Shown here: one piece after another, positions 32,070 through 42,360 of the stretch
Numbering within the stretch: the stretch's first letter is position 1
Layout: each line of letters begins with the position of its first letter
Source: Hyaloperonospora brassicae
Taxonomy: Eukaryota; Oomycota; Peronosporomycetes; Peronosporales; Peronosporaceae
Assembly: GCA_947650285.1 (NCBI GenBank)
Contig: CANTFL010001323.1
Location: forward strand, 1 to 64,000
DNA: 64,000 bases
Direction of reading: 5' to 3'
Translations under genes and position numbers: made by a program
Notes under the pieces: generated by a model
What the model was told of the DNA's origin: nothing
Database searches by the model: none
The model's input: only the letters and a program-made list of their open reading frames with translations

Positions 32070-34325
32070 ATGAACACAAGCGCCATGTCCTCCAGCAACG
32101 CCTCGACCAGTGTCTCTATCGATAAGTTCGATGGGGATAACTACTTAACCTGGTGTCGCTACATGCGTGGCGTGTTCTTGACGAAGTCCGTCTGGCACGT
32201 CGTGAACCGCGAATCGTCTCCAACTTTCACTGACCCGCGAGCGTCAGATGAGTACGTCAAGTCGAGCAACATCGCGTTCGGGTTGATGTTGCTGCAAATG
32301 GACGCGGACTACCACCATGTGGTCGACAGCTGTGAAGAAGCATGGGCAGCGTGGTCGCGGTTGAAGATGCTCTATGGTGGGTCGCAGAAGACGGGACGCA
32401 TCTACCTCAAGCACCAGCTGTTAAGCATCAAGATGGCGGAAGGAGGCAACGTCTTGCATCACTACAACGAAGTCCTGAACATCAGCGCCAAGCTTCGCAG
32501 CATCGGTGCCAAGATGGAAGACGAAGACGTTGCGATCTGCTTGCTGCTCAGTCTCCCGAAGAGCTTCGAGAACGTGGTTCTGAACATGGAGATGAGCAAT
32601 GCAGAGCTTCGTACGCAAGATGTGGTCAAAGTGCTGACGAATGAGCACACCAAGCGGCAAGGCGAGAAGATGACGATGGCAACGACATCGGTGAAGGCTG
32701 AAGATGCGACAAAGGCATTCAGTACCGAGCGCGAGCCCTACCAATGCACGTATTGTGGCAAGGTGGGGCACACGGCAGAGCGTTGCTGGACGAAGCAAAA
32801 GGATGAAAGTCGAGGAGCCCGACGCGGCGGCAATGGTCGTGGACGCGGGGAAAACAATGTCCAGTGGCGACATTATGATGAAGGCAGCAGCTACGATCGA
32901 GTGGCGTTTGCAGTTTCGTTCGAATGCGGCGTTTCGACGAACAAGAATGGATCAGGGATGTGGGCCGTTGAAAGCGGGGCAAAACATCACATCTGCCACG
33001 ACAAGTTCAAGTTTACAAGCTTGGTCGAAGGCAACTATGGCGAGATCCTGGTGGCTGATGGCAACAAGGCAGCCATCAAAGGTGTGGGAACTATCGTTGA
33101 ACAGGTGGTCCTGCCTAACGGGGATGAGCGCGAGATCGAGATCAAGAACGCGCTCTATGTGCCCAGCATGAGCAAAAATCTGCTTTCGGTGCCGCAGATT
33201 AACAAGCATGGCAACTTCCAAGTGATGTTCGACGGGGCTACGACGTACGTCGCTCGCAAGGATCCCAACCAAGTGGTGGCAGCTGCCGATCTAATCGATG
33301 GATTCTACTGGCTTTGCACGACGAAGCGATCGGCCAATGTGTCATCACGCGGCAACGATGTTGATCTACATGCGCGAATGGGTCATGCTCCAGTCGACGT
33401 GCTTCGCAAGATGGTGACAAGCAACGTGATCAAGGACGCTTCGATCTGTTCTGAGCCGAATGGGCCAAGTGTGTGTCGAGGATGCCAAGAAGGGAAAATG
33501 GTCCAAAAACCATTCCCGAGCAACCGTGACAAGCGTACCTACAACACCTTCGAGATGCTCCACTTCGACATCGGCGGGCCCATGGAAGAAAAATCTCTGG
33601 GTGGCAGCAAGTACCTGCTGCTGATCGTGGATGAAGCCAGCGGGTGCATGAAGGGATTTTGCCTTCATGCCAAGTCGGAGAGTGAAGAGTGCATCAAGAA
33701 GTACATCACGATGGTCCAGGCGCAGTTCAACAAGAAGGTCAAGTTTGTGCGATACGATGGAGCCCGCGAGTTTTTAACGAACTCGCTTCAAGATTTCTAC
33801 GAAGACGAAGGCATCGAGCAGCAAACGACGGTGCCATACGCGCATCAAGCCAACGGAACTGCTGAACGCGCGATTCGGACCATCGTCACAATCGGTCGCA
33901 GCATGCTCCATCATGCCAAGCTGGACAAGCGATTCTGGGCTGAAGCGGCTATGTCGGCTGTCTATGTGAAGAACCGTCTACCTTCACCCAAGATCTCGCA
34001 CAAAACACCGTTCGCTATTGTCTACAATTCCAAGCCAAGTGTCAAGCACATGCGTGTTTTCGGGTGCCAAGCATACATCTTGACCCCGAAGGAGAAACGA
34101 CTCAAGTGGGATCCCAAGGCGCGTGCTGGATTGTTTTTGGGCTACGAAGAAGCGTCCAAGGCAAATCGAGTTTACGACATCGAGGCGGGGCAGATGATGA
34201 TAAGTCGCGATGTCAACTTCGATGAGTCGCCATTTGGACTTTCAATGCTGATCGCCGATGACGACGTTGATAGCCTGGACTTCGAATCGATCGAGCTGGA
34301 TGATGAAGATCCGCGTCTTAGGTAA
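32070..34325 (+). CDS. gag: Copia Gag-protease-integrase, element C (751 codons)
   Basis: This is the longest intact Copia frame in the window. Gag spans residues 1-~215 ([37 protein letters not shown]). The CCHC knuckle [14 protein letters not shown] lies near residue 226 and is followed by a Gly/Arg-rich segment. The protease motif reads ESGAKHH at residue 301, with Glu in place of the catalytic Asp seen in element B, so cleavage is probably lost. The zinc site is HARMGHA (~434) and CRGCQEGK (~468). Integrase catalytic residues are Asp ~500 (LHFDIGGPM), Asp ~563 (RYDGAREF) and Glu ~599 (GTAERAI). The last two are separated by 35 residues, the expected D,D(35)E spacing. The frame ends at TAA 34323-34325 in the linker, separating it from RT. 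Confidence 0.88.
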   Translation: MNTSAMSSSNASTSVSIDKFDGDNYLTWCRYMRGVFLTKSVWHVVNRESSPTFTDPRASDEYVKSSNIAFGLMLLQMDADYHHVVDSCEEAWAAWSRLKMLYGGSQKTGRIYLKHQLLSIKMAEGGNVLHHYNEVLNISAKLRSIGAKMEDEDVAICLLLSLPKSFENVVLNMEMSNAELRTQDVVKVLTNEHTKRQGEKMTMATTSVKAEDATKAFSTEREPYQCTYCGKVGHTAERCWTKQKDESRGARRGGNGRGRGENNVQWRHYDEGSSYDRVAFAVSFECGVSTNKNGSGMWAVESGAKHHICHDKFKFTSLVEGNYGEILVADGNKAAIKGVGTIVEQVVLPNGDEREIEIKNALYVPSMSKNLLSVPQINKHGNFQVMFDGATTYVARKDPNQVVAAADLIDGFYWLCTTKRSANVSSRGNDVDLHARMGHAPVDVLRKMVTSNVIKDASICSEPNGPSVCRGCQEGKMVQKPFPSNRDKRTYNTFEMLHFDIGGPMEEKSLGGSKYLLLIVDEASGCMKGFCLHAKSESEECIKKYITMVQAQFNKKVKFVRYDGAREFLTNSLQDFYEDEGIEQQTTVPYAHQANGTAERAIRTIVTIGRSMLHHAKLDKRFWAEAAMSAVYVKNRLPSPKISHKTPFAIVYNSKPSVKHMRVFGCQAYILTPKEKRLKWDPKARAGLFLGYEEASKANRVYDIEAGQMMISRDVNFDESPFGLSMLIADDDVDSLDFESIELDDEDPRLR

Positions 34326-34393
34326 TTCAAACAAACGGGAAAGCGCAAGGCCTAACCCACTTACGAGGATGAAGATGCAAGTATGCCCGAGCA

Positions 34394-35743
34394 GTGCGCC
34401 AACAACCCGGATTGGAAGAATCAAGCGCGCCGGATGACCGCTCATCGCGTCGAGCCAATGGAGATGAAGAAAGGAAGTCGGAAGAGCAGCATGACACACC
34501 GACTTCCCCCGCTTTTTGGCATGCGAGTGCAAATGCTGTCGAAGCAGCAATTGATCTGTCGGAGCCGTCGACATTTGAAGAAGCAGTGGGTGGCCCGGAC
34601 CAAGTACACTGGCGCAAGGCAATTAATGCGGAGCTCGATTCGATGAAGCTTTGCGGTTTCTTCCGTGCGGCCAAGTTACCCAACGGACAAAGCACCATTG
34701 GCACAAAGTGGGTCTTCAAGATCAAGCGCAAGGCGGGTGGGTCAATCGAGAAATACAAGGCACGACTTGTGGCCAAGGGCTTTCGCCAAAAGTACGGCAT
34801 TGACTACACGGAGACATTCTCGCCCGTGGTCAAGTATGTGACGCTGCGAATGGTCATCGCCATCGCTAAGCACTTTGGATGGCCCCTCGACCAGCTTGAT
34901 GTGGTGAATGCGTTCCTGTATGGAGTGATGAAGGAGAAGGTGTTCTGCGCCGTCCCCGAAGGTGTCAAGGTGGACGGTGATTTCGACTGTCTCGAGTTGA
35001 TCAAGGCGATCTACGGTCTCAAGCAAGCCTCGCGTGTTTGGAACGAGACCTTCGACGAGTTCATACGCTTGATTGGTTTTCAAGCGTCAGGATTCGATCC
35101 GTGTCTCTACACCATGACTTCGGAAGGCCATTGTCTTTTTGTGCTGGTCTACGTGGACGATGTCTTGGTGACTGGAAGCTCGCTCGAGATGATTGCGCGC
35201 ACCAAGAACGACCTCAAGACACGTTTCGAGATGACGAACAGCGGAAGGTGTGCGTTTGTCCTTGGTAGCGAGCTATTGGATGGTAAAGATGACAGCGTGA
35301 CGATGTGTCAGCGCCGTTATGTCGATGATGTTCTCAAGCGCTTTGGAATGGATGAGTGCAAGGCTGTGGAAAGTCCTGTGGACGTCAGCTCTCGACTGGT
35401 GTCGAGCAACTCTACAATCAAGTTCGATGTTCCATTCCGTGAAGTAGTTGGTGCTCTGATGCATCTGACGACCGCAACGCGACCGGACATCGCCTATGCT
35501 GTGATCTTTGTGTCGCGCTTCATGGAGAACCCTCAAGAAGAGCACTGGGTTGCGATCAAGCGCATCTTTCGCTACCTACAAGGCACCAAGACGTATGGAG
35601 TCTGCTACATTCCAAGTGCGAAGATCGACTTTCGTGGCTACTCGGATGCATACTGGGCCGGTGACGTTGCTGATTGCAAGTCGACGTCTGGCTACATCTT
35701 CATGCTATTGGGTGCACCAGTGAGTTGGGGCAGCAAGAAATAG
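34394..35743 (+). pseudogene. pol: Copia reverse transcriptase, element C
   Basis: The frame is open for 449 codons. It covers the acidic linker (EEQHDTPTSP), the RT start (HWRKAINAEL), LDVVNAFLYG with the first catalytic Asp, YVDDVLV (about 35148) and SRFMENPQEEHWVA. It ends in the RNase H start, where SDAYWAGD has Tyr for the usual catalytic Asp. TAG (35741-35743) interrupts GSKK. Inverted element D shares both the TAG and the Tyr. The stretch 34326-34393, between the integrase frame and this one, is linker in a shifted frame. Confidence 0.86.
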
Positions 35744-35749
35744 CCAAGC

Positions 35750-36112
35750 GTGTCGCTGTCGACGAGTGAAGCGGAGTACATCACGCTGAGTCTGGCGATC
35801 CAAGAGGGCGAGTGGATTCATCGCTTATTATGCGAAATCATGGTGGCCTCTAACGAGGAAGGACCCGAGCTCATGATCCGTGAAGACAACCAATCGTGCA
35901 TCAAGATGGCGAAGAACCCGGTCAACCACGGCCGCGCCAAGCACATCGACATCAAGTACCAACACATCCATGATGAAGTCAAACGCGGTGAAGTGAAGCT
36001 GGATTACTGCGAGACGACAGTGATGTTGGCAGACATCATGACGAAGGGACTTCACGGACCACGCCACAAGGACTTGACGTCGGCGCTCGGCATCTGTGCA
36101 AGTTCGCATTGA
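35750..36112 (+). pseudogene. pol: Copia RNase H C-terminal part, element C
   Basis: It continues the RT frame after the TAG. It shows SLSTSEAEYITLSL, EDNQSCIKMAKNP, KHIDIKYQH and LADIMTKGLHG, and ends seven bases before the 3' LTR. Within the polyprotein it would degrade RNA in RNA/DNA hybrids. With the Asp to Tyr change upstream it is probably inactive. Confidence 0.85.
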
Positions 36113-36404
36113 GGGGGCGTATTGAGGGTTACCGATTCAATCCGAACTTAGCGCGTAGTTTTTACGGGATAGTTCTTACGTCGGTAATTACCTCAGAGAT
36201 GATTAGACGCGTAGGATGATTGGACGCGTGTAAATCAGGTTGATTAGATGCACCATGTGATTGGTTGCAGTCTAGGGTAGGCAGAGTTAAGACCTATGAA
36301 TCAATCACTTTCGAATCTTCCCTCAAGTGAGCAAGTGTTCTCCGCTTCGTCCTCTCCGGTCTCTCCGCTCCGTTTCCGCTTCGCCTCCTGCTCAATTTTC
36401 AACA
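36110..36404 (+). repeat. Polypurine tract and 3' LTR of Copia element C
   Basis: The tract TGAGGGGGCG (36110-36119) is followed by TATTGAGGG at 36120; the LTR ends TTTTCAACA at 36404. Near the end GCTCAATTTTCAACA replaces the GCTCAAGTATCAACA of the other LTRs. Copia-2 RNase H sequence starts at 36405. Confidence 0.9.
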
Positions 36405-37211
36405 AGTACATCGCTCTAAGTCTGGCGATTCAAGAAAGAAAGTGGGTGCATCGTTTGTTACGCGAAATTCTGGATGCCGCAGCGGACAACTCCGAGCCCG
36501 AGCTCAAGAGCATGGAAGACAACCAGTCCTGCATCAAGATGACGAAGAATCTGGTGAACCATGGTCGAGCCAAGCACATCGACATCAAGTACCACCACAT
36601 CCGTGATGAGGCCAAGCGTGGAGAAGTGAAGCTCCAATATTGCGAGACGGCGACTATGCTGGCAGACATCATGACGAAGGGACTACCAGGACGACGCCAA
36701 AAAGACATGATGGCGACTCTCGGCATTCGCGCGTGCTCGTGGACGCGGAGCGAATCAAGTCGAGTGGCAAGGCTACAACAGCAACAACAACAGCGACTGC
36801 GATCGAGTAGTTTTTTGCTGTTTCACTAGAATGCGGACATTTTACGATCAAGAACACGTCTGGGATGTGGGAGATTGACAGCGGTGCGACGCATCACATC
36901 TGCCATGACAAGAACAAGTTCGAAGTTCTGGACGAGCGGAATGAAGGCGAAGTGTTGGTCGCATATGGGAACAAGGCTGCGATCAAAGGTGTGGGGACTA
37001 TCGTCGAAAACGTGGTCCTGTCAAACGGTGGGGAGCGCGAGATCGAGATCAAGAACGCGCTTTACGTCCCAAGAATGAGCAAAAATATGCTGTAGATTTC
37101 GCTGATCAACAAAAGGGGCAACTTTCAAGCGATGTTCGATGGCGCCGCGATGAAGATTTCGCGCAAAGACTTCGAGCAAGCGATGGCAATGGAGGATCTT
37201 GCAGACGAACT
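36405..37211 (+). pseudogene. pol: Copia-2 fragment with the same RNase H-gag fusion
   Basis: It reads RNase H (YIALSLAIQERKWVHRLL, EDNQSCIKM, LADIMTKGLPG) to about 36730. It then crosses the same fusion into gag tail sequence as the 1-7529 array and continues to protease ([11 protein letters not shown], about 36885-36915; [11 protein letters not shown]). At 37211 it stops where element D's LTR begins. Residues such as GRAKHIDIKYHH and RGEVK are closer to the other Copia elements than the array units are, so this copy looks older. A TAG near 37092 breaks the protease frame. Confidence 0.86.
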
Positions 37212-37489
37212 TATTGCGAGGTGTGAAGCCTGACGACCGAAACTGGGAAGGATGCTGGAAGTCCACCTGGAAGACTGGAGAAGACACTGGAGTAGTAGAT
37301 AGAAGATTGGAAAGTGATTGATTATCGGAGCTTATCTTCCTACACCCTGATTTATATGTGTACACATATAAATCAGTCGGCGCGTCTAATCACTCTACTC
37401 GTCCAATCATTCCTGCGTAATTACCGACGTTAAAACTGTCGCGTAAGAACTACACCTTAAAGTTCGGGTAGTTACGGTAACCTTCAATA
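37212..37489 (-). repeat. LTR of Copia element D (distinct subfamily)
   Basis: It is 278 bp, on the minus strand TATTGAAGG...CGCAATA. It shares the start and the TACGTCGGTAATTA region with the family-1 LTR (in mutated form) but has a different 3' half. It contains a perfect 30-bp palindrome at 37347-37376. Confidence 0.8.
37347..37376. other. Perfect 30-bp palindrome in the element D LTR
   Basis: Each half is 15 bp with no spacer, centred between 37361 and 37362. The core is ATATGTGTACACATAT. It could form a cruciform or bind a symmetric dimer. Confidence 0.9.
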
Positions 37490-37496
37490 CGTTCCC

Positions 37497-38896
37497 TCAA
37501 TCCGAACTCGCACCGATGCCGAGAGCTGTCGTCAAGTCCTTGGGACGAGGTCCCGAAAGTCCCTTGGTCATGATGTCTGCCAACATCACCGTCATCTCGC
37601 AGTATTCCAGCTTCACTTCACCGCGCTTGACTTCATCATGGATGTGTTGGTACTTGATGTCGATGTGCTTGGCGCGGCCGTGGTTGACCGGGTTCTTCGC
37701 CATCTTGATGCACGATTGGTTGTCTTCACGGATCATGAGCTCGGGTCCTTCCTCGTTAGAGGCCACCATGATTTCGCATAGTAAGCGATGAATCCACTTG
37801 CCCTCTTGGATCGCCAGACTCAGCGTGATGTACTCCGCTTCACTCGTCGACAGCGACACGCTTGGCTATTTCTTGCTGCCCCAACTCACTGGTGCACCCA
37901 ATAGCATGAAGATGTAGCCAGACGTCGACTTGCAATCAGCAACGTCACCGGCCCAGTATGCATCCGAGTAGCCACGAAAGTCGATCTTCGCACTTGGAAT
38001 GTAGCAGACTCCATACGTCTTGGTGCCTTGTAGGTAGCGAAAGATGCGCTTAACCGCAACCCAGTGCTCCTCTTGAGGGTTCTCCATGAAGCGCGACACA
38101 AAGATCACAGCATAGGCGATGTCCGGTCGCGTTGCGGTCGTCAGATGCATCAGAGCACCAACTACTTCACGGAATGGAACATCGAACTTGATTGTAGAGT
38201 TGCTCGACACCAGTCGAGAGCTGACGTCCACAGGACTTTCCACAGCCTTGCACTCATCCATTCCAAAGCGCTTGAGAACATCATCGACATAACGGCGCTG
38301 ACACATCGTCACGCTGTCATCTTTACCATCCAATAGCTCGCTACCAAGGACAAACGCACACCTTCCGCTGTTCGTCATCTCGAAGCGTGTCTTGAGGTCG
38401 TTCTTGGTGCGCGCAATCATCTCGAGCGAGCTTCCAGTCACCAAGACATCGTCCACGTAGACCAGCACAAAAAGACAATGGCCTTCCGAAGTCATGGTGT
38501 AGAGACACGGATCGAATCCTGACGCTTGAAAACCAATCAAGCGTATGAACTCGTCAAAGGTCTCGTTCCAAACACGCGAGGCTTGCTTGAGACCGTAGAT
38601 CGCCTTGATCAACTCGAGACAGTCGAAATCACCGTCCACCTTGACACCTTCGGGGACGGCGCAGAACACCTTCTCCTTCATCACTCCATACAGGAACGCA
38701 TTCACCACATCAAGCTGGTCGAGGGGCCATCCAAAGTGCTTAGCGATGGCGATGACCATTCGCAGCGTCACATACTTGACCACGGGCGAGAATGTCTCCG
38801 TGTAGTCAATGCCGTACTTTTGGCGAAAGCCCTTGGCCACAAGTCGTGCCTTGTATTTCTCGATTGACCCATCCGACTTGCGCTTGATCTTGGCTC
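37497..38896 (-). pseudogene. pol: Copia reverse transcriptase and RNase H, element D
   Basis: The RT frame is open from 38896 to 37866 (KIKRKSDGSIEKYKA at the edge, LDVVNAFLYG, YVDDVLV). It ends at the same TAG after GSKK as element C and has the same SDAYWAGD change. RNase H follows at 37859-37497 (EAEYITLSL, EDNQSCIKM, LADIMTKGLSG). The few differences from element C include Ile to Val (EEHWVAVKR) and several in the RNase H tail. Shared defects show that C and D derive from one already defective copy. Confidence 0.87.
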
Positions 38897-40039
38897 TTTA
38901 GACCTAAAGAGCCAGTGGAAGCCGATAAAATTGACGTCGCAAAATGGATTTAGACACATTCCGCATTTTGGACTTTTCGGTACCAAAAGTGGGTATTTGG
39001 TACCGCATTTGGAATTTGGTCCTTTTTGGTGTCTAGGTACGATATCGGGAGTATTGGCACTATCTTTGGAGTACCTGTCACGAAATTTCGACACGTGTTC
39101 AAGGGGACGGTCAAGCTTAAAGGTGATATCGACTTGGAGAGTGACCTACGGTTGGGAATAGGCTTAAGGATAGGTTGGCTATTAATTTGGTTGGTTAATA
39201 AACAGACTTGAACTATACTTCTTCTGCTCACGACGCACGTTCTCCTCCCCTCTTCTCCTGGCAAGATTGATTTGGCTTCCCCGGCGGGCCAAGGCACGCG
39301 TGTTACAAGGACACAGAAGACCGATCTTGGATTGTTGGCCAAGATCGAGAAGAGCGATCTCGGGATATCTGGCCCGGATCGATCAAGTACTCACACTCAA
39401 CTCAACTGCTAGGGTAGCAGCAACACAACAAAGGAAAAGGAAAAGGATTTTGGACACAAGATCGCGAGACGGCTCAAGTGGTCAGAAGATCTGGACAAGG
39501 CGTTCAAGACAAGACCGAGCGAAATCGAAGCGATCTACTGGACATATCGGCGTGTTTCATTTTGGCGAAACCAAGAACCGATCTGTCCATATTGCGCACT
39601 TCCGGCAAGATCGGCCGATCCCGAGACTAGATTGGACCGATCCCAACGCAAGATCGACGCAAGACTATCATTTGCTGAGTGAAGATTTCCGCACAGCGAA
39701 GACCCCGATCCCGAAGACTAATCGAGATCGGTGTGATTCAAGATCGCGACATCTCCAAATAGAGATCGCCGCGACTCAAGATCAAGATCGCGGAACCCCG
39801 TTCGTGGTGTGAAGATTTCCGCACCGGAAGCGAACGCTCAACCCAACCTCTCAGCGAGATCGACATCTCCCAAGGCCATTACGAAGAGCTCAAGCCAGCC
39901 CAACCGACGGGCACACAAGGTGAGCACAAGGTTATACAGCAAGGCACGGATCGAAGTACCCCCTCCGTGAGTCGGCAAGTCCGGGCAAGTGGAAGATCGA
40001 CACTCACATTGGCAATTTTGTGAGATCGACTTCACCACA
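38897..40039 (+). repeat. Gypsy LTR, 3' part, abutting the satellite
   Basis: It corresponds to about 17849-18993 of the Gypsy-1 LTR. It ends TTTTGTGAGATCGACTTCACCACA at 40039, exactly the LTR terminus, and the satellite follows at 40040. The 5' part is replaced by Copia element D. The missing part is what remains at 29941-30582, so the two pieces could once have been one LTR. Near the left edge GGCTCTTTA/TAAAGAGCC form a 9-bp hairpin (about 38893-38914). Confidence 0.85.
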
Positions 40040-41726
40040 CTCGTACGGGTCTAACTGTTAATTATTGAACCCGACGTGGTCTTACTCGTCAAGGTCTACA
40101 TTAGGTAGGTTGGAACAGTCTAACCCTAACTTGTCTAGGCTTAACCCGGCGAGGTCTTACTCGAACAGGTCTAACTCCTCGAGGTCGAACCCGTCGTGGT
40201 GAAACTCGTCAAGGTCTATATTGTGTAGGTCTAAGTCGTCTAACCCTTACTCGTCTAAGTCTAACCCGTCGAGGTCTTACTCATAAAGGTCGAGCTAATC
40301 GACGTCGAATCCGTTGTGGTCGAACTCGTCCAGGACTAAATTGTGTAGGTTTAAGTCCTTTGACCCTTATTTGTCGATGTCCCACGAGGATAGGTATAAC
40401 TCCTCTAGGTCGAACCCGGAGAGGTCTTAATCGAACAGGTCGAACTGATCGAGGTCAAAGTCGACGTGGTGTAACTCGTCAAGGTCTATATTGTGTAGGT
40501 CTAACATGTCTAACCCTAACTCATCTAGATCGAACCCGGCGTGGTCTTACTCGTACAGGTCGAACTGATCGAGGTCTGGCCCGTCGTGGTATAACTCATC
40601 AAGGTCTATATTGTGTAGGTTGTAGTCGTCTAATTCTAACTCATCTAGGTCTTACCCGGCGTGGTCTTACTCGTACAGGTCGAACTGGTCGAGGTCGAAC
40701 CCGTCGTGGTCAAACTCGCCAAGGTCTATATTGTGTAGGTTGAAGTCGTCTATCATTAACTCGTCTAGGTTAAACCCAGCGAGGTCTTACTCGTACAGGT
40801 CGAAATGGTCGAGATTGATCCCGTCGTGGTCTGGATCGTCAAGGTTGAACCGGTGTAGGTCTAACATGTCTAACCATATCTCGTCAAGGTCCTATACGAA
40901 GAGGTCTTCCTCGTACATGTCGAACTGGTCGATGTCGAGCCTGTCGTGGTCTGGATCGTCAAGGTCGAACCGGTGTAGGTCTAACATTTTAAATTTATCT
41001 CGTCAAGGCCCTATACGAAGAGGTCTTCCTCGTACAGGTCGAACTGGTCGAGGTCGAAGCCGTCGTGGTCAAACTCGCCAAGGTCTATATTGTGTAGGTT
41101 GAAGTCGTCTAACATTAACTCGTCTAGGTTAAACCCACCGAGGTCTTACTCGTACAGGTCGAAATGGTCGAGATCGATCCCGTCGTGGTCTGGATCGTCA
41201 AGGTCGAACCGGTGTAGGTCTAACATGTCTAACCATATCTCGTCAAGGTCCTATACGAAGCGGTCTTCCTCGTACAGGTCGAACTGGTCGATGTCGAGCC
41301 TGTAGTGGTCTAACTCGTTAAGGTCTATATTGTGTAGGTCTAAGTCGTCTAACCCTAACTCATCTAGGTCTAACCCGGCAAGGTCTTACTCGTACAGGTC
41401 GAACTGGTCGACATCGATCCGTCGAGGTCTAGCTCTTCAGACTTATATTGTGTAGGTCTAAGTCGTCTACCCTAACTTGTATACGACTAACCTGGCGAGG
41501 TCTTACTCGTACAGGTCGAACTGGTCGAGGTCTTACTCGTACAGATAAACGCGTCAAGGTCTATATTGTGTTTGTCTAAGTCGCCGAACCCTAACTCGTC
41601 TAGGCCTACCCCGGGGAGGTCTTACTCGTACAGGTCGAGTTGATCGAGGTCGAACCCGTCGTGGTGTAACTCGTCAAGGTCTAAATTGTGTAGGTCTAAG
41701 TCGTCTAACGATATCTCGTCTAGGTC
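40040..41726 (+). repeat. 120-bp satellite, forward-oriented block
   Basis: About 14 units of a 120-bp repeat, marked by ATATTGTGTAGGT every ~120 bp (for example ending 40500, 40620, 40740). It is the reverse complement of the long block to its right. Units are more diverged than in the middle of the array, as expected at an edge. Open frames of up to ~127 codons reflect the period being a multiple of three. Confidence 0.9.
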
Positions 41727-42360
41727 TCGCCGGGTTTTAAATAGACTATTTAGGGTTAGACGACTTAGACATATACAATATTAACCTTGACGAGTTACAC
41801 CACGTTGGGTTCGACGTCGACCAGTTCGACCTGTACGATTAAGATCTCGCCAGGTTAGACCTAGATGAGTTAGGGTTAGACGACTTCAACCCACACAATA
41901 AAGACCTTGACGAGTTATACTACGACAGGTTCGACCTCGATCAATCCGACCTGTACGAGTCAGACCTTGTCGGGTTAGACCGATACGAGTTAGGGTTAGA
42001 CGACTTCAACCTAAACAAAAATATACCTGGACAAGTTACACCACGTCGAGTTCGACCTCGATCAGTTCGACCTTTTCGAGTAAGGTCTTACCGAGTTAGA
42101 CCTAGATGAGTTAGGGTTAGACGACTTCAACCTACAATATATAGACCTTGACGAGTTTGACCACAATGAGTACGACCTTGATTAGTTCGACCTGTTCGAG
42201 TAAGACCTCGCCCGGTTAGACCTGGACGAGTTAGGGTTAGACGACTTCAACCTACACAATAAAGACCTTGACGAGTTTGACCACAACAAGTTTGACCTCG
42301 ATAAGTTCGACCTGTACGAGTAAGACCTCGCCGGGTTAGACCTAGATGAGTTAGGGTTAG

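Larger units (their letters stand above)
31781..36404 (+). mobile_element. Copia element C, both LTRs present
   Basis: The 5' LTR is 31781-32065 (285 bp, starts TGTTGAGGG) and the 3' LTR is 36120-36404 (285 bp). The internal region holds gag-protease-integrase as one open frame, RT and RNase H, and the polypurine tract TGAGGGGGCG. It is the best-preserved Copia here. Flanks are TAGCC on the left and AGTAC on the right, so there is no 5-bp target duplication. The element probably recombined after insertion. Both flanks are Copia-2 sequence, but in opposite orientations. Confidence 0.93.
37212..38896 (-). mobile_element. Copia element D, 3' half, inverted
   Basis: On the minus strand: RT from 38896, RNase H to 37497, polypurine-like TTGAGGGAACG, and an LTR 37489-37212 of a different subfamily. 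The coding part is nearly identical to element C (34720-36112) but the LTR is not. The 3' LTR end lies exactly at the break in the Copia-2 protease fragment, as for an insertion. The 5' half is missing at the joint with a Gypsy LTR (38896/38897). Confidence 0.88.

Noticed and set aside
35741..35743. Programmed stop readthrough between RT and RNase H in Copia
   Set aside because: The stops differ in position and type between elements (TAA at the Trp in A, TAG after GSKK in C and D), so they look like mutations.
40731..41102. Satellite reading frames as protein genes
   Set aside because: All derive from the stop-free frame of the 120-bp unit; none has a non-repetitive domain or a consistent start.
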